Positions 34,213 to 45,599 of a stretch of DNA of 64,000 bases are shown in pieces. Each line of letters starts with the position of its first letter. The stretch's first letter is position 1. The notes under the pieces were generated by a model. It saw nothing but the letters and a program-made list of their open reading frames with translations, made no database searches and was not told the DNA's origin. A program made the translations under genes and the position numbers. Source of the stretch: Gigaspora margarita (lineage: Eukaryota; Glomeromycota; Glomeromycetes; Diversisporales; Gigasporaceae); the NCBI GenBank assembly GCA_009809945.1, contig WTPW01000319.1, positions 169,383 to 233,382 on the forward strand, read 5' to 3'.

Positions 34213-35059
34213 CTGTATGTTCCAAAATAAGCTACCAATTTTAGATGATTTTGAATACAAAAAAATCTGTAGTGTTATTTTTAGATTTAATCAATTTTTG
34301 GTCAATTGCAACCAGTTATTATATAGTAAAGTCTAAATTCTACTATGTAAATCAATTATTGGCACTTAAATAAACTTGTTTAAGGACTAATATATATATA
34401 TACTACAAGATTTATTCAAATAAAAGTACTTTTTATTATTTGACTTTAATTTTAATTTTAACAAATATATTTGGCTAATAGAATTTTAATTTTTTTATTG
34501 AATATAAAAATTAAAAACCAATTAATAAAAAGTTTTCTGATTTTGTTAAAAATTTTAAAGCATATATATTAGGATCCCAGACATATAGTACAGAGTTATA
34601 CTTATTTTTTTAGCAAAAACTCCTAAAATTTGAAAAGTAAAAAAAAACTTTTTGGCAATTATCTTGGCATCTAGTAGTCCAATTTGAATAAACTTTTTTT
34701 AAAAATGAAGCCCTTAGTGAGGTGCATCTAACAAAAAAAGTTTATTCAATTCTGATTACTGATTAAGTGTTATTTAACAAAATGTAGTTTTGTTATTTTT
34801 AGCAAATTTGGTCAAAATTGGCCAAAATCCAGTTATGACTTATATGAGAGATGTCCAGGGTTCTTATATATTTTGAGCTTCTAAATAAGTTTACTTAAAC
34901 AACTATAATCAATTGTATAATAAATTTTGAACTTTACTATGTAGCAACTATCATTAATTGTAGTATAGCTTATTTTTAAATCAAAGATATTTTTAAGTTT
35001 TTTGACCAAAAGAGAGAGTAGTTTATATTTAGAGGTAGCTTATTTTTAGCAATATACAG
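34213..35059. mobile_element. TA-target MITE (CTGTATGTTCCAAAATAAGC), carrying a family D copy
   Basis: Ends CTGTATGTTCCAAAATAAGC and, reversed, CTGTATATTGCTAAAAATAA are flanked by TA (34211-34212, 35060-35061). Family relatives lie at 30350 (left end) and 38541-38851. It contains the D element 34571-34864. Confidence 0.75.
34571..34864 (+). mobile_element. MITE family D, exact 8-bp TSD
   Basis: The ends are AGGATCCCAGACATATAG and GATGTCCAGGGTTCT. The TSD TATATATT (34563-34570, 34865-34872) is exact. It is inserted in the TA-target MITE 34213-35059. Confidence 0.85.
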
Positions 35060-35518
35060 TAAGTATATAAATATAAATATAATATAAATAAAATATAAAT
35101 ATAAATATAACTATTTAAAAAAATATAACAATTTAGAAAAGTTGTTAAGTTGTTATCTTTCAAGTAGCAGGTTTAGAATTCAAATTCTACTAGCAATATT
35201 TTAAAAAAATTAGATTTATATTTAATAACTGCTTTTTATTGATCAGTTGGGTACATTAGCAAATTTATATATATGAAATCTTCAAAAATCTTGTGCACTA
35301 CAAAATAAGTGAAATATACAATATTTCAAAATATTTAAATTTTCAAAATATATTGAAAACAGTTTCAAAATAATTCTAAAGTAATTTTAAAATATTTCAA
35401 AAGTGATTTTAAAATATTTTAGATCTAATATTTTTGAAATATTTCAAAATTTTTCAAAAATTTTAGAACTGAGAAACCAAGCTGGATCAGAAGATTTTAA
35501 TCTGGATTATATCAAAAG

Positions 35519-36044
35519 AGGACCCCGAACAATATATATAAAGGTTACATTAGCTTTAATATAAACTTTTTAAAAATTTTATCTACTTTTTATTAGAGCT
35601 AATTAACCATATTTTATATATAAGCTTTAATATTTAATAAATTTTAACCAATTGTCAAATATAACAATTTTTTTAAAAAAAGTACTTATTTAAAAAGTTT
35701 TTTAAAATTTTTTTTTTTAAAAAAAATACTTTTTTCAAAAAATTTTTCAAAAAAAATACTTTTTTAAAAGTTTTTTTTTAAAAAATACTATTTTAAAAAT
35801 TTTTTCATTTCATTTTTTTTTTTTTTTTTTTTTTTTTTTATTTGGTTATCCAAGTTTTAAATGTAATCTATTTTAAATTTATTAATTTTATCCACTTTTA
35901 ATAATATAATATTAAAAGCTTTTATCCACTTTTAAATGTAACCTTTTGACCAATATCCACTTTTCAAATATAATATCTTTGTAAAAAAGTAACCTTTTTA
36001 GCCAAAATTTCAATGTAACCTTTATATATATTGTTCAGGGTCCT
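35519..36044. mobile_element. hAT MITE (AGGACCCCGAACAAT), exact 8-bp TSD
   Basis: AGGACCCCGAACAATATATA and, reversed, AGGACCCTGAACAATATATA; arms extend through AAAGGTTACATT. The TSD ATCAAAAG is exact (35511-35518, 36045-36052). The middle is a dense TTTTTTAAAAAA tract with 27 T at 35813. Confidence 0.88.
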
Positions 36045-36299
36045 ATCAAAAGCATATTGGACTAATATTTTCAAAATATTTTGATAATTTTATATTATAT
36101 AATTATAAGATCAGATTAGATTTTTGTTTATTATTTTTTTTAATAAAATCTTTGTTTATAGTCAGATCTTGTATTCAGTTTTATATTGTTATTTTTTTAT
36201 TTTTATTTTGTTTTTTTTTGGTTTTACTTTATTTTTTTTTGGTTTTAGTTGTTTTTTTAATTTTTTTTATTTTATTTCTGTTTTACAATAACACCAATT

Positions 36300-37130
36300 C
36301 TAATTTCTCTGGTACTTTGTAAAAAAATTAACAACTTTTTAGTACTTTGCACAAGCTAATTTAGCTTTCTGACACTTTGCAAGAACATACAACTGATTTC
36401 TCTAAGCAATTTCTAAATTTTTAAGAACATTTTTTTAAAGAAATAAAGATTTAATTTATTTTTTTGTTAAATATTTTTTGTTTTTTTTTGTTTTTGTTTT
36501 TTTGTTTTTTTTTTATTTTTTTATTAATTTATTTTATTCTGGCACTTTGCAAGAACATAACTCTTACTTCTTTAGCACTTTGCAAGAAAACTAATCCAGG
36601 CTTTTCAATATTTTGCAAGCATACCCAGACTTATCTAGCACTTTGCAAAACAAACTTTTACTTTAGAGAAATAAAAATTTGTGAGTTTATTTATTTTTTA
36701 TTTAATTTGCTTATATTTTTTTTTTTTGATTATTTTCTTTTATTTATTTAATTTTTATTTTATTTATTTATTTTGGCACTTTGCAAAAATCTTGATTTTG
36801 ACAATTTCTAAATTTGCAAAAAGCAAACTCTTACTTCAAAGAAGTAGAAATTTGGGGCTTGTTTATTTTTTTATTTAATTTGCTTATATTTTTGTTTTTT
36901 GTTTATTTTTTTTTACTTATTTTTTTAATTTTTATTTTATTTTATTTATTTCGGCACTTTGTGAAAAAAACAATTCAACTTTTCTAACACTTTATAAGAA
37001 CACCAACTTTAACTTCTTTGGCAATCAGACTTTTCTAGTACTTTACAAAAATACTAGCTCTAAATTCTTCAGTACTTTGCAAAAACACAACAAATTTTTC
37101 TGCCAATTTGCAAGAACACTAACCAATTCT
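36300..37130. repeat. Cluster of ACTTTGCAAG repeats (inverted relative to 10.9-11.6 kb)
   Basis: GCACTTTGCAAGAACATAAC-type units recur near 36324, 36375, 36541, 36580, 36640, 36774, 36953, 37074 and 37105 in T-rich sequence. The longer blocks also repeat TTTAGAGAAATAAAAATTTG. The order and composition mirror the 10.9-11.6 kb cluster in reverse. Confidence 0.65.
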
Positions 37131-37282
37131 TATTTCTGAGAAATGAAAATTTGAATAGTTTTTTTTTCTATTTGTTTTTTCTTTTAATAAATAGTAATGA
37201 AAATAGTACTATAAAAAATCTAATAATTAAAATATAATTTAATAAATAGATTAAAAATATGTATTTAATTTAATTTATGATC

Positions 37283-37775
37283 TGTCTAAGAACCAGTAAA
37301 AAAATATAGTAAACAGTGGAGATTTGTTTACTTAGTAATTTTTGTCTTTTTTTGAAATTTGAAGTTTTCCAAAGAACAAACTAATTTTCTACTAAGTAAT
37401 ATTTTTTTGTATTAAGTAAAAGTTGTAGAGATAAAAATTCTTGTTATAATAGCAATTAAATTATTAAAATCAGCCTAGTGGATCACAAAATATGAGTATT
37501 TTTGTTTTTGTGATTATATGTTTACTTTTTTTGTTTATACTATATAGTTGCAAAAACAAAAATATTTATATCTTGTAATCCACTAGGCTGATTTTAATAA
37601 TTTAACTACTATTATGACCAGAATTTTTCAATACAACTTTTACTTAATGCAAAAGAAATAATTACTTAGTAAAAAATCAGGTTGTTTTTTGAAAACTTTA
37701 AATTCCAAAAAAGGCAAAAAACAATAGTAAATTTCCACAATTTACTATATTATTTTACTGGCTTTTTTAGGTAGA
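37283..37775. mobile_element. ~490-bp palindromic MITE
   Basis: CCAGTAAAAAAATATAGTAA and, reversed, CCAGTAAAATAATATAGTAA; inner arms include AAAATCAGCCTAGTGGAT against ATCCACTAGGCTGATTTT. AACTTTTACTTAAT and ATTAAAATCAGCCT recall the 8-9 kb palindromic family. Confidence 0.75.
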
Positions 37776-37799
37776 TTATAAATAAATATATAATTTATA

Positions 37800-38160
37800 T
37801 ATAATTATAATAATAAATAAAAATAAAATTTTAAAATTGTGAAATTTTGCAAAATTATATAAAAATTTGTAAAACTTTCAAATAATTGCAAAAAATATAT
37901 TTATATAAATATGTATATTATTTATTTATTTTTTAAAAAAATTGCAAAAAATTGCAACAGATTGCAAAATATTGCAAAATATTATAAAATATTTTAAAAT
38001 ATTGTGAAATATTGTGAATATTGCAAAAATATTATTTCCTGTGATACTTGGAAAAGATAATTAGATAGTGATTTGTATTTTTTTATTTGGCCTATTTCAC
38101 AATATTTCGCAATATATTTTAAATATTTTGAAATTAATTTCGAAATATTTCAAAAGAAGT
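37800..38160. repeat. AAATATTGCAAAATATT-rich tract
   Basis: Short inexact repeats of GCAAAATATT and GTGAAATATT up to 38030, with reversed AATATTTC motifs after 38090. The tract 35290-35460 has a similar TTTCAAAATATTT texture. Probably hAT subterminal repeats without definable ends. Confidence 0.45.
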
Positions 38161-38540
38161 TTGTTTGAAATCTAATGTGTTAATTGCAATTTTTTAAAAG
38201 ATTTTGGTACAAAATTTTTTTAAAAAATTTTATTATTTTTTTTGCTAATATATAATACTTGTAGCCTTGGTTTTACTATTTCAAATAGGAGCTTTCAGAT
38301 ATAGCTGTATAATATTATATAGACAAATTTAAAAACTAAAGAATTAAAAACCATTTAGCAAGTTCTAAATAAGAAGATAGCAAGGATCTTTAATAGTATT
38401 ACTAAAACTAGAATATTAAAAACTAGAGGCAAAAAATTAGATAATAAGACTTTTAGAGAGTTGGAGTTTACCAATTTGGCTATTGAAATTATATTGAAAA
38501 AACCTATATTATATAAGTAAATATCAAAAAAAAAACTATA

Positions 38541-38851
38541 CCATATATGTCTAAAAAAAGCTACTATCTAAAATAAGCTACCCTTCTGATTTTTTTCAAA
38601 AATCTTAAAAATCTGTTAGTAGTTGCTATATGTAAAAACCAAATTTTACTAAGTAAATTTCAAAAGTACTATTAAACAAACTTGTTCAGAAATCAAATAT
38701 ATTTATAATAAAAATTTTGTAGTATTGGGTCAACTTTTTATTAGTACATTTTTAATTTTTAAAAAAATCAAAAATCTGTAAATAAACTATTTTATAATTT
38801 TTTATATAATTTTTTGTCCAAAAAAAGTAGCTTATTTTTGAACACATATGG
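38541..38851. mobile_element. TA-target MITE with AAATAAGCTAC-type ends
   Basis: CCATATATGTCTAAAAAAAG on the left and, reversed, CCATATGTGTTCAAAAATAA on the right, flanked by TA. The interior shares AGTAGTTGCTATATGTAAA and AAACAAACTTGTTCAG with the 30.5 and 34.3 kb relatives. Confidence 0.7.
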
Positions 38852-39182
38852 TAATAGCATCTAATACTAGAAAATTGACCTATTTAGACTAGCTTGTTTA
38901 GAAGTTTAGAATTTATTGGTAAAGAACTTGTAGAATGGTATTACTAGAATTGAAGCAAATCTTACAAGAGCAAAAGTAAACAATAGTAGCAGTTCAAAAG
39001 TATTTCTAACTATAAGTATTGGTTAACACTATAGTACAAGTTACAAAAATTAGATAATTACCTAGTAGAACAAGTACTACTCTACCAAGTTTTTTATTAA
39101 AAATAAGCTAGATTTTATTTTCAGATATGAGGAAAGAGTTCTAAGAATAGATTTGGAGATTGGAACTAACTATTAATATACT

Positions 39183-39600
39183 AGAGCCTCGAACAATACA
39201 TATAGAGATTATATTAAAATTTTGTCTAAAGGTTAAAAAAGTGACAAAAATTAAATAATTTTTTAGAAGGTAAAAATAGTTGAAATTATATATAAAAAAA
39301 CCTAACCAAATATATATTAAAAGAGAAGAGAAGAAAGTAGGTCTCTGATAAAAAATAATCATCTGATTAATAATATATCTTTTACTTTTTTACAAAAATA
39401 TTATATTTAAAAAGTGAATATTATTAAAAAAAGTTATATTTAAAAGTAGATAAAAGCTTTTAATATTATGTTATTAAAAGTAAATAAAATTATTAAGTTT
39501 TATAAAAATTATATTTAAAAAATAAAAAAAATTTTTTTTAAACAAAATTTTATATAAAAAAAAATTTTTTAAAAAATTTTATATAAAAAAAAATATTATA
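39183..39600. mobile_element. Partial copy of the AGGACCCCGAACAAT element
   Basis: The left end AGAGCCTCGAACAATACATA and an interior TAAAAGCTTTTAATATTATG match 35519-36044 (reverse-complement interior TAAAAGCTTTTAATATTATA). It carries the family G MITE; the right end is not found. Confidence 0.6.
39241..39376. mobile_element. MITE family G, second copy
   Basis: GTGACAAAAATTAAATAATT, then AGTTGAAATTATATATAAAA and TAGGTCTCTGATAAAAAATA. It matches 13942-14082 and is inserted in the AGGACCCCGAACAAT-type element at 39183. Confidence 0.75.
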
Positions 39601-39857
39601 TTTATAATACCATGTTATATATAACACCTATAATGCAAACTAGACTATAATTATAATTAGAATTAAAATTAAAATTAAAATTAATTAAAATTAAAATTAA
39701 AATTAATTAAAATTAAAGTTTCTAGTAAAATTGTAAAAGGACCATTTTTTGTTAGTAACACAACAGAAGTTATTCTAATAAAATTTTGAAATATTTGAGA
39801 GTTTTGAAAAGTGGTTTAATATAAAGTATTATATAACATAGTATTATAAATATATAG

Positions 39858-41200
39858 GGAGAAAGGGGTATTCTAATGAAGAAGAGTATTGTGACGAATT
39901 GGGATATTGTGATTCTATGATTAGATCCGAATGAAATTTATACTATTTGATTCCCCTAAGTGAGAGAAATCGAATAGTATAAATTTTAGCTGGTTTTATC
40001 ACATTGTTATTAAATACTGGGGAAAATATACCAATTCATTATAGCATAGCGGAGTTTGTTTTGATTGGTTGTCAAAACACCTCAGAAAAAATATTGATCG
40101 TACCTCAGATAAAGCATCAGCTATACCTGGACGAGAATTTATTGCTTTCAAAAAATTAGTTAATACTTTCTGAAGACATGTATTATAGACTACAACACAT
40201 TAATTTGCTTTATAATAGCTACTTTAATTCATTTTTTGCAATGTATATACTATTCTTTTCGTAATAAGTAAATTAATTTACAATAAACAATTAAGTTTCG
40301 TAATATATTATTAAACTAGATTCAAGATATGCGAACATTACTAACCACTACTACTATAGACGTTGTACTGTATTTATAAGCTATACTTATAATCTAAATA
40401 AATATAACAAAAAAATTAAAGTACAGTTTAGAATGTAGTTCGAAATAGTATTTTTTATTAGGCTAGCAAAACTAGTGAAAATAAAATTTTGCAACTTCAC
40501 TCACCAATTGTTTAGGTCGCCAAACTACCTTCTGACCTTTTAAAATCTTTGCTTCTCATCTAGATTTTGAAACTTTTTATCCCACTGTATCCCACATTAA
40601 AAAACAGTAAAACCTAAGGTAAAATACTAACAACTTAAGTTGATTTCTATATTACGTATTACAAAAAAAATTCCTCATATAATATTACGATTTTTACTTA
40701 TAAAAGTACTTTAAAAATTACAGTTGACTGTATAAAAAAAAAGATCGTTACCAATCATATTTTGTTTAATTTTAGCCAATCAAAACGAACTTCTACTATG
40801 CTATTCATCACAATACCTCTTTTATATAGAACACTATAACTAAAGATATTATAATGAAACAGGAATCTCTAAATACCAATCAAAAGTAGATAAAATTTGT
40901 ACCATTAGATTCCTCTTGTTGAAAGGAATTGAATGATATAAATTTTATCCAGTTCTGATTACAGGATCACAAGGTATTCCAATTCGTCACAATACCTCCA
41001 AGGCCAAAATTTCTTATTTTTTTAAAAAAATAATTAAATTAAGATAATTTGTAATCCATTGATCAGAATTAAACAATTTTAGTTTCGTTAGACTTAGCTT
41101 AATAAGATGAATCAGAAGATACTAAAATTGTTTAATTTGAATTAACATATCACAGAATACGAATGAAATATTTTAACTTCGTCAGAATACCTCTTTCTCT
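39858..41200. mobile_element. Large inverted-repeat element, ~1.34 kb
   Basis: GAGAAAGGGGTATTCTAATG and, reversed, GAGAAAGAGGTATTCTGACG. Arms repeat GGTATTGTGACGAATTGG (39884, 40970, and variants at 40040 and 40800) and CCAATCAAAACGAACTTC. No ORF. Confidence 0.65.
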
Positions 41201-41310
41201 CTTATACAAAATTTTTTATAAAAAAAAATTTTATAAAAAAAATTTTTTTGAAAAAAATTTTATAAAAAAAGTTTTTTTTTTAAAAAATTTTTTTGAAATA
41301 AAAAATAGAG

Positions 41311-41972
41311 AATTTCTATTTATACATTAGTGTGTATATACAGGTATATATGATAACTCAAAATTTTGCTTATGAAACTACTCTTTGAGTTCTAACAAAA
41401 AATATTTCTTAAACTATAAACCTTTTAATCCCAAAGTTAACCCTTACCCTACTCTCAAATTAGTTTTAATTTTTTGGTTATAATTATAGGTTACACAGAT
41501 ATTTATTGATACCTATGTGTATACACTAGTGTATAATAAGTTATTTTCAAAAAAATAATAAATTTTTAAATAGAATTTTACTAACTATAACCAGCAGTGA
41601 TCATCACTGGTGTGTAATTAGCCAATAAATTTTGCAGGATCAGGTGTAATGTGCAAATCAGTTTGTGTAACAAAAATAAAGATTTTTTAAAAAATGCCAA
41701 TATCTCAAGAATTCATCTATGAAACTACCTTCGATATTCTAGCAAAAAAAATTCCTTACTAAATTTTGCATATACCTAGCACCTTGCTAAAATCCTAGGC
41801 CTCGCCCTAACCCTAAAGTAAATGAAATGAAATTTTTTTTTGTTTTATTGTTATTGGCTATTTATATACCGGTGATGATCACTGCCGGTTATTTGTAGTT
41901 AAATTCTTTTAAATAGGTAAAATTAATTAAATATTAAAGCTTATGTACACACTAGTGTACAAATAGAAATTC
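41311..41972. mobile_element. Composite of two or three nested MITEs with CACTAGTGTG ends
   Basis: Outer arms AATTTCTATTTATACATTAG and, reversed, AATTTCTATTTGTACACTAG. Inside, ACAGGTAT ... ATACCTATGTGTATACACTA (to 41532) and AACCAGCAGTGATCATCACT ... GGTGATGATCACTGCCGGTT (41590-41898) are further inverted pairs. A similar body lies at 43880-44110. Confidence 0.6.
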
Positions 41973-42025
41973 TTTTTATTTAAAGTCTAAATATAGAAAA
42001 TTTTGTGTAATATAGTAGAAATAGC

Positions 42026-42418
42026 TAGTAATTTAAGCTGGCTAATGCAGCTACAGCTAAGCTGGCTTAACCAGCTAAGCCAGCTGATGTAATGTGTAGG
42101 GTTGTTAATGGAGTACTCCAAACTATAATAAAACATATAAACCACTCCGGTTTGAAACTGGAGTGGTTTATATATTTTATTATAGATTGGAGTACTCCAT
42201 TAACAACCCTAGTAATGTGATTGGCTGTCTAATGCAGCTAACTATTATAAGAATCTGATAAATTCTAAAAAAAAAAATAAAATATACATAAAGTACAGGT
42301 CAAATATCCTGAAATATTCCAAAAGCAGGCCAATAGTTAGCCATTAGCCAGCCGCTTAGCCAATTATTTAGTCAGCTGGCTAAGCCAGCTGACTAAAACC
42401 ATGTGGCTTAAATCACTA
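42026..42418. mobile_element. hAT MITE with AGCTGGCTAA repeats, exact 8-bp TSD
   Basis: TAGTAATTTAAGCTGGCTAA and, reversed, TAGTGATTTAAGCCACATGG. The TSD GAAATAGC is exact (42018-42025, 42419-42426). CCAGCTAAGCCAGCT-type motifs at both ends. Carries 42097-42211. Confidence 0.9.
42097..42211. mobile_element. 115-bp palindromic hAT MITE, exact 8-bp TSD
   Basis: TAGGGTTGTTAATGGAGTAC and, reversed, the same 20 bases; almost the whole element is one palindrome. The TSD GTAATGTG is exact (42089-42096, 42212-42219). Inserted in the preceding MITE. Confidence 0.92.
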
Positions 42419-42437
42419 GAAATAGCAATTCCCTATA

Positions 42438-42730
42438 CAGTATACCCTCTCAAATCAGATGTATCAGCTTTGAGAGGTTATCGGATTTAACATACTAATA
42501 GCCTAATTTGTCACATGATCCTAGCTAAATATAATTGGGCAGATTATATTTATACATATGTATTCGGTTACATGAAGTCAGATTTGAGCCAATCAAATCG
42601 ATTAATAATATTTGGTATCGGTTATCAGGTTATCGGATTTGAATTATGGAACCGATATGGTGGATCAACTTTTTATCAGTTATAGAAGGTTATCGGTTTT
42701 GACAGAGTCAGTTTTTGAGAGGGTATACTG
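42438..42730. mobile_element. TA-target MITE (CAGTATACCCTCTCAAA)
   Basis: CAGTATACCCTCTCAAATC and, reversed, CAGTATACCCTCTCAAAAAC, flanked by TA. GGTTATCGGATTT/GGTTATCGGTTTT recurs inside. A pogo-like terminal pattern. Confidence 0.85.
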
Positions 42731-43129
42731 TAATATAATTATATAATAACATTGTTTATAAAATTAAATCTAACAAAAGTAAAATTAAGCTAATATATAA
42801 AAAAATATATAAAACTAAGCTTAAAACAAAGCCAAATAAAAAGATACTAAGAATTATAGAAAATAATTTAATATAAATGTTTAAGTAGAAACGGAATTTA
42901 AGTGGATTCGGAATTTTTACATAAACAAGCATTTTGGGTTGATTTTATCTTATGTACACCTAACTCTAATTTAGCTATGAATTCCTTATTACAGTGTTAT
43001 GATACTTCGTTACATCAGGGGTTTCAAGTTAAGAAAAAAAATGACGCATTTGGAAAATAAAAGGTGTTTAAAAAATCTTATTTGTGCTTAAAAATTTTGA
43101 ATCAGAAAGTGAAATGAGAGTGTTTTTAG

Positions 43130-43384
43130 TAGAGATGGGCAAAGTCAGTTACATATTATTACTTAATACTGCTTAATATTACCTTACAATAGGTAATAAT
43201 AAGTAATTTTACAATAATTTTATACTTAACAGCAATTTTTTGTTCAATCTCAATTTTGATCATTCGCCTCCGACTGTTATCATATATATACGTAAGTAAT
43301 ATAATTAACGTTAATATTATTTAATATTAAGTAAGGATAAGTCATAGGTCATTACTGCTTACAAAATTACTTTGCCCATCCATA
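43130..43384. mobile_element. hAT MITE (TAGAGATGGGCAAAGT)
   Basis: TAGAGATGGGCAAAGTCAGT and, reversed, TATGGATGGGCAAAGTAATT. Flanks GTTTTTAG and GTTTGAGG (5/8). TACTTAATATTA-like motifs repeat inside. Confidence 0.78.
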
Positions 43385-43399
43385 GTTTGAGGTGAAATC

Positions 43400-43870
43400 G
43401 GAAAAATTTTAAAATTAGTGTAGCCATTATTACGTTATCGTCATTACAAATATTACGAAATATAATAATGATATCAATATTGTATATTAGTTAAAAAAGT
43501 AATATAAATAAAATAAATTAAAAATTCATTCAAATTTAAATTTGCTTATCATTATAATTAAGCAAAAAAAAGTTTGGAAAAAATCATTAGATTTGATTGT
43601 TTTTTCACGTAATGTAACTTATCGATTCAACTTTGTTACTTGTACCAATTCAAAGAGTTCATCAATTTCTTTTTCAAGTTGATCGGTGGCGTTAGTTTTA
43701 AGTTATAATAATATTGTATTCATTTACAAGTAGTTCTAAATTTTATTAATTTGTTGGTTCGGGATGAAATTTTAAATAAAAATATTAAATAAGATCCAAT
43801 TTGATCAGAATTTTATAAGTTGCAAAAAGACAAAATACGTTCAAAACCTACATATTTCTTATTTCAAAAT
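43400..43870. other. No gene recognised
   Basis: AT-rich intergenic sequence between two MITEs. No long frame and no inverted repeat seen. Confidence 0.4.
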
Positions 43871-43879
43871 AAAAATTCT

Positions 43880-44115
43880 TACACACTCGTGTATGAAACA
43901 TGGCTATTAATTGGCCGATTTGCAAATCCGCAACCAAAAATTAACCCGATTTAAGGTTAGGGTAAGGGTTAGCTTCGGAATTGAAAGGGTTATAGTTTAT
44001 GCTAAAATTTTACAATGAACATTTTTTGTTAGAACCAAGGAAGCTAATTTATAATCGGGATTTTGAGATATTACCATACCTGTGTTTCATTCATTTGTAT
44101 ACAAATAGAAGCTCT
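43880..44115. mobile_element. MITE relic with GTATGAAACATGG ends
   Basis: TGTATGAAACATGGC and, reversed, TGAATGAAACACAGGTATGG, with GGTTAGGGTAAGGGTTAG and a CATTTTTTGTTAGAACCAAG core shared with the 4.5 and 41.3 kb elements. Confidence 0.55.
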
Positions 44116-44246
44116 CTTTAAAATAAATACTTTACCAATGTCGATATAAAAAAAGGTCAACTTTATGAAATTTGTAAAACAGTTACTACATTGTGGCAAA
44201 AATTAGAACCATCATATAAAGGTTTATTAACGTCCATAATTAGGGA

Positions 44247-44771
44247 GGCATCGTTCTGGTCCGGTCCATCCCGGTCCTTAAGAGGACCGATTATAATAGT
44301 ATTTACGGTCCCGGTACAGTCCGTCCTCGGTCCCAAAACGGTCCTTTGATATAAAGTAATGCATGAGATTTTATTGGTTGAAAATGACATGTATCGGTAA
44401 TACAGCCAATCGGAGAGTGCAAATTTTGACTGTTCCGGATCAGCCCGACAAAGAATCCGAACACGAGTAAAAGAAAATAAGCAAAAACTAATATTTAAAT
44501 CGATCTTGGTGCACTTATTAAAAATGACGGAATGAAATTTTACATATACCGGTAATAAGCATTAATCTAACACTATAGTCTCTAATGTTAAGGCTCTAAC
44601 CCCAAATTTTTATCTCACGCACTTAGTTATTTACAAAATCAGATTTCCTTTTTTGGTTTGTATTACCCGCGCAGATAATTAAAATGGCGCGGATACCATG
44701 TATCGGTCCCACGGTCCTTAACGGTTCCGGTCCCAGACCAGTTCGGACTGGTCTTTTGTAGGACCGATGCC
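44247..44771. mobile_element. hAT-like element with GGTCC-rich termini
   Basis: Left GGCATCGTTCTGGTCCGGTC and right, reversed, GGCATCGGTCCTACAAAAGA. GGTCC/GGACC motifs crowd both ends (44258-44345, 44722-44765). No clear TSD. The minus-strand frame at 44163-44390 falls in this terminus and is not a gene. Confidence 0.65.
44401..44680. repeat. 265-bp dispersed repeat, copy 2
   Basis: AGCCAATCGGAGAGTGCAAA to TTTTTGGTTTGTATTACCCG matches 20696-20960. This copy lies inside a hAT-like element with GGTCC-rich ends (44247-44771). Confidence 0.75.
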
Positions 44772-45264
44772 ATAATACAAAAAAAAAAATTTTGTATCCA
44801 AATATTCAAATAAGAAAAAGAATCAACACTAAAATAGTGGTTAAGTATTGATGCTCAGAAAGATTTATTAGCTAAACTAACCATTGTTTTTTTCTACTAT
44901 CTCAATCTATGTGAATGAAACTTTTTAACACAAATAAATATTTGATGACCAAAAAGAATAAGCCTTAATATTTTTCGCTTGGAAGCCATAGCAAAGATTT
45001 AGGTATTTTGCTATACCAATATTAAAAACGAACTGACTTCTTATAGTAAGGTCCTATTGGAATGCAATTTAAGAAACAGTATAAATAGGTCAACTGTCAA
45101 TGCCAGCAAAATAGAATTTATCAAACAATCAGAAAAATCTTCTGATTCAATTTGAACCTATTTCTGGATATTGCAGCATACAATTGGATGAAGTAAACGA
45201 ACCTATGGATTTAAAAGATCAATGATTTCATTGATCAGCAAATTGCCTTCGACCCCCTTTTGTT

Positions 45265-45557
45265 GGGGAATGGCTAAAGACATGTACCCACGTGATTTTT
45301 TGAAATTTTAGTTAAAATTAGAGTTAGAGCCTGTTTAGCATTAGGGTCGGGTTAAGGCTAGGACAAACATATAGGTAAAATTGCCTTCCTGGCATTTTTT
45401 ATTAATGGCCCAAGACAGGTTTGGACTGTCGTTTTTATGTTCTTGCATTTTTTTTTTTTTTTGTCTTCTTCGGGCTGATCCGTGTAAACAAAATTTCGCG
45501 ACTCCAGTTGGTTGATTTACACATAATGTCACATGGGTACATGGCTTTAGACGATAG
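45265..45557. mobile_element. MITE family A, full copy with worn ends
   Basis: Ends GGGGAATGGCTAAAGACATG and GTACATGGCTTTAGACGATA. The interior matches the 13 kb copy over TTCCTGGCATTTTTTATTAA and CGGGCTGATCCGT. No clear TSD. An apparent minus-strand ORF here is a by-product. Confidence 0.8.
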
Positions 45558-45599
45558 CACTCATACCCCTAATTTTTAAAGCATGACTTATCCCAATTC

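Noticed and set aside
36464-36878. Phe/Leu-rich ORFs (+) resembling membrane proteins
   Set aside because: Translation of T-rich spacers in the ACTTTGCAAG repeat cluster.
39141-39362. 73-codon ORF (-)
   Set aside because: Falls across a MITE family G copy and the end of another MITE.
45341-45532. 63-codon ORF (-)
   Set aside because: Lies inside MITE family A; the homologous copy at 13 kb has no matching frame.
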